Of a DNA stretch of 64,000 nt, positions 61,940 to 64,000 are shown piece by piece; within the stretch, counting starts at the first letter, position 1; each line of letters opens with the position of its first letter. The position numbers and the translations under genes were made by a program. The notes under the pieces were generated by a model, which was not told the DNA's origin, ran no database searches, and saw nothing but the letters and a program-made list of their open reading frames with translations. The stretch comes from Alphaproteobacteria bacterium (GTDB taxonomy: Bacteria; Pseudomonadota; Alphaproteobacteria; Rhodobacterales; Rhodobacteraceae), in NCBI GenBank assembly GCA_030427145.1, contig JAUHWT010000007.1:143369-207368 (forward strand). The letters are read 5' to 3'.

Positions 61940-62428
61940 TCACTGATAGAAGATGTTGCCGCCGAATTTGCCCACGCGCTTGCGCGTATTGAACCAGCCC
62001 GGCTCGATCCCGGCGGAATGGAAAAACAGCGCCCCGTTGGTAATGTCCGGCGCTCCCGACAGAACCAGCCGCGCGGTGTTCAGCGCACGTGCCCGGGCAC
62101 CATCATGGCTGAGTTCCTCCGGCATTCCATCGCAGCGGTAGGAAAACTGACATTTGTCATCGATCACCGCGCAGACCGTATCGGGAAACTTCGAGCTTTC
62201 CGCCCGGTTCTGGATAACGTGGCCCACCGCCCGTGTGCCTTCCGCGCCGGTGCCACGTGCCTCGAAGTAAATGGCCTCAGCCATGCAGGTCACATCCCGC
62301 GTGTTGGGCTCGACGAGCTCCGCCGGTCGGCCTTCCGACCGGGAGAGGGGGGCCGCCTCAGTATCGGCCGGCGGTTGCGCGCATCCCGCGACCAGTCCAC
62401 AGACCGCCAAAAAACCAGTAAAACGCAA
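61940..62428 (-). CDS. SleB-like cell wall hydrolase, lipoprotein
   Basis: 162 residues with a lipobox (LVAGC, Cys16). The Hydrolase_2 domain shows CMAEAIYFEARGTGAEGTRAVGHVIQNR (catalytic Glu), CAVIDDKCQFSYRCDG, and GALFFHSAGIEPGWF. These enzymes cleave peptidoglycan glycan strands (spore cortex lytic family, also in non-sporeformers). Convergent with msrA. Confidence 0.85.
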   Translation of the reverse strand: MRFTGFLAVCGLVAGCAQPPADTEAAPLSRSEGRPAELVEPNTRDVTCMAEAIYFEARGTGAEGTRAVGHVIQNRAESSKFPDTVCAVIDDKCQFSYRCDGMPEELSHDGARARALNTARLVLSGAPDITNGALFFHSAGIEPGWFNTRKRVGKFGGNIFYQ

Positions 62429-62648
62429 AGTACGCTCCGTTGTAGTTGCCGAGTTCCAATATTCCTTCCTGAAACATTAACAAGACGTGAAGACGATCCG
62501 TTCCGTTCACCTTCCCGTATGGGCGGAATTTGGCCTGGGGGCGAAAACGACCGCCAGGACACACCTGGCCACCATCCCCGCATTCCGTTTGCACCGCACC
62601 CGCCTTTGCGGTCAGATACCCCAAACCAAACGGGCAGAGGGACAGAAC

Positions 62649-63599
62649 ATGGCAGGTGGATCGACCAAAGTGGTCCTGGCGGCACTCATCGGCAACGGCC
62701 TCATCGCGGTCACGAAATTCGCGGCCTCCGCCGTCACGGGCTCCTCCGCGATGTTCGCCGAGGCCGTGCATTCCGTCGTCGACACCGGCAACCAGGGCCT
62801 GCTCCTCTTCGGCATGAAACGTGCGGGCCGTCCGGCGGATGAGTACCATCCCTTCGGCTACGGCAAGGAGATCTATTTCTGGGCCTTCGTGGTCGCGATC
62901 ATCCTCTTCGCGCTGGGCGCGGGCTTCTCGCTCTACGAGGGCATCCACAAACTCGGCAACCCGCATCCCATCGAGAACGCTTTCTGGAACTACATTGTCC
63001 TCGGCCTCGCGCTGGTCTTCGAGGGCGTGGCCTGGACCGTCGCCTGGCGCGAGTTCAATGCCCGCCGCGGCGACACCCCCATGTGGCAGGCCGTGCGCGA
63101 CTCCAAGGATCCCGCACTCTTCACCGTGCTGTTCGAGGACACTGCCGCCATCCTCGGCCTCATCACCGCCGCTATCGGCGTCTTCTGCGCCGACCGGCTC
63201 GGTCTCGTCTGGGCCGACGGCGTCGCCACCATCGTCATCGGCTGCATCCTGGGCCTCGCCGCCGTGCTGCTGTCCATCGAGACCAAGAGCCTGCTGATCG
63301 GGGAGGCGGCTTCCCCTGAAATGGTCTCCGAAATCATCACAATCACCGACGACGCCCCCTTCGTGGAGCTGGTAAACGAGGTCCGCACCGTCCATTTCGG
63401 CCCTGAGGGCGTGCTGGTGAACATCTCCGTCGACGCCGATGACAGCCTCTCCGCCGCTGACGTCGAAACCGGCGTCTCCACTCTCGAAGACCGCATCCGC
63501 GACCGCTTCCCCGAGGTCTCCAACATCTTCATCGAAATCCAGCGCGCCGACGAGGCCGACGCCTCCCCCATCACCCAAACCGCCGAAATCCCCACCTGA
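62649..63599 (+). CDS. Cation diffusion facilitator transporter
   Basis: 316 residues from ATG 62649 (AGAGGGA ahead). Six membrane segments with AVHSVVDTGNQ in segment 2, giving the His and Asp of the transport site, but FEDTAAILGL in segment 5 in place of the usual HxxxD, as in the SLC30A9-like branch. The C-terminal cytoplasmic domain (about 210-300) ends the protein. Exports Zn2+ or another divalent metal. A link with the cobalt genes far upstream is not shown. Confidence 0.88.
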   Translation: MAGGSTKVVLAALIGNGLIAVTKFAASAVTGSSAMFAEAVHSVVDTGNQGLLLFGMKRAGRPADEYHPFGYGKEIYFWAFVVAIILFALGAGFSLYEGIHKLGNPHPIENAFWNYIVLGLALVFEGVAWTVAWREFNARRGDTPMWQAVRDSKDPALFTVLFEDTAAILGLITAAIGVFCADRLGLVWADGVATIVIGCILGLAAVLLSIETKSLLIGEAASPEMVSEIITITDDAPFVELVNEVRTVHFGPEGVLVNISVDADDSLSAADVETGVSTLEDRIRDRFPEVSNIFIEIQRADEADASPITQTAEIPT

Positions 63600-63626
63600 A
63601 GCGGGGGCGCGAACCCACCGGCTCTC

Positions 63627-63780
63627 CCGGCGTGTCGGCACGACACGCCATGCCCGACTTTCCCCCCGGGAGGGCATCCCGACGTTGGTAAAAACTCAAT
63701 GGTTTCGGGAATTAGAGCGACCCGCGTTGAACCAGCGTGTCGAAGCCCTCCCAAAGTCGGACATGGCGCGTCCCGCCTCG
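63627..63780 (+). repeat. Dispersed inverted-arm element, copy 2
   Basis: Left arm 63627-63689 and right arm 63745-63780 match copy 1 (30483-30640) nearly base for base, including the GGCGTGTCG/CGACACGCC hairpin. The 55-bp interior (63690-63744) is different from copy 1. Lies between the CDF gene and an IS630-family end. Confidence 0.8.
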
Positions 63781-63880
63781 TGTCAGGATCTAACCCCATC
63801 ACATGCTCGCCTCTCGACACCCAATGCCAGGTTTTCTTGCCGGATCGTTTGCCTCGACATTTGACTCAAAAAAACCGTGG
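63781..63880. other. Intergenic stretch beside the insertion sequence
   Basis: About 100 bp without a gene, holding an A-rich run (CAAAAAAACCG, about 63867-63876) just before the probable insertion-sequence end. Confidence 0.4.
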
Positions 63881-64000
63881 CTAAAGCGTTTTGCGTTTAA
63901 TCTGAGGCATACCCTGCAGCTTTGAGGAAATTCCAGCACTCCTGCGGGTCGAACAGATCGCAGATGTCTCCGAGCGCCTGAAACAATGTTTCAAAGGTTC
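63881..64000 (-). mobile_element. IS630-family insertion sequence, one end (cut by window edge)
   Basis: The transposase C terminus reads toward a non-coding end with CTAAAGCGTTTTGCGTTT, consistent with an IS630-type terminal inverted repeat next to a TA target. The other end is outside the window, so the boundary is approximate. Confidence 0.7.
63897..64000 (-). CDS. IS630-family transposase, C-terminal fragment (cut by window edge)
   Basis: Minus-strand frame with stop at 63897-63899 encodes the ending DLFDPQECWNFLKAAGYASD, preceded by TFETLFQALGDIC. This is the characteristic tail of IS630-type DDE transposases (CDLF...ECWNFFKAAGY). The catalytic DDE region lies beyond the window. About 34 codons are visible. 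Confidence 0.82.
   Translation of the reverse strand, partial: TFETLFQALGDICDLFDPQECWNFLKAAGYASD

Overview
The window reads as a chromosomal segment of an aerobic, GC-rich alphaproteobacterium, most likely Rhodobacterales or a close relative. The grounds are a TRAP transporter, a CcrM-type GANTC methyltransferase beside rnhB, an LpxQ-like lipid A oxidase homologue, a CobN-type cobaltochelatase, heavy use of GTG/TTG starts, and many ATGA stop/start overlaps. Species cannot be named from the sequence alone.

Layout. 1-3.3 kb: the 3' end of gltX, then a three-gene TRAP transporter (dctQ-dctM-dctP). 3.4-8.9 kb: a candidate small RNA gene and an LsrB/VtlR-like LysR regulator, a fused indolepyruvate oxidoreductase, and a secreted cyclase-family hydrolase. 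9.1-10.4 kb: a PAP2 phosphatase and a lipid A oxidase-like barrel. 10.4-14.2 kb: a cobalt ECF-type transporter (K-M-L-Q-O order) behind a cobalamin riboswitch on the minus strand. 14.5-15.5 kb: an RTX-repeat protein with a long Asp/Glu/His stretch.

15.5-43.3 kb is a large cobalamin cluster. Corrin-ring genes: cbiX-cobH-cobL-cobI-cbiG/cobJ-cobM, then cobB-cobA on the minus strand, then cbiD-cobK. A second cobalamin riboswitch precedes cobW-cobN. Late steps follow: cobO, cobQ, cobC, cobD, a PduX-like kinase and cobP. Also inside the cluster are a TonB-dependent receptor, a YbjN-like protein, a sorbosone-dehydrogenase-like protein, a Glu/Asp racemase, a DUF925 nucleotidyltransferase and a DUF1636 ferredoxin-like protein. 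The gene set mixes cobalt-early (cbiX, cbiG, cbiD) and cobalt-late (cobN) enzymes. cobG/cobZ, cobF, cobS/cobT, bluB and the last lower-ligand genes are not in the window.

43.4-64 kb is mixed: a Crp-family regulator, a sulfotransferase, tRNA-Arg(CCT), rnhB, ccrM, two paralogous small proteins of unknown function each preceded by a GTGA-N6-TCAC palindrome, a giant transglutaminase/DUF2126 protein, two related small lipoproteins, an SbcD/SbcC-like pair, a LysR regulator, a small membrane protein behind a possible leader peptide, MFS and MATE transporters, msrA, a SleB-like hydrolase, a CDF metal transporter and the edge of an IS630-family element.

The strongest unexplained signals are: (1) a compact sRNA gene with promoter, 13-bp hairpin, anti-Shine-Dalgarno linker and terminator beside the LsrB-like regulator, recalling the AbcR/LsrB arrangement of Rhizobiales; (2) a dispersed element with conserved inverted arms and unrelated interiors, present twice; (3) a second intergenic hairpin family whose two copies show compensatory base changes; (4) the shared GTGA-N6-TCAC sites; and (5) an uncharacterised structured leader before cbiX.
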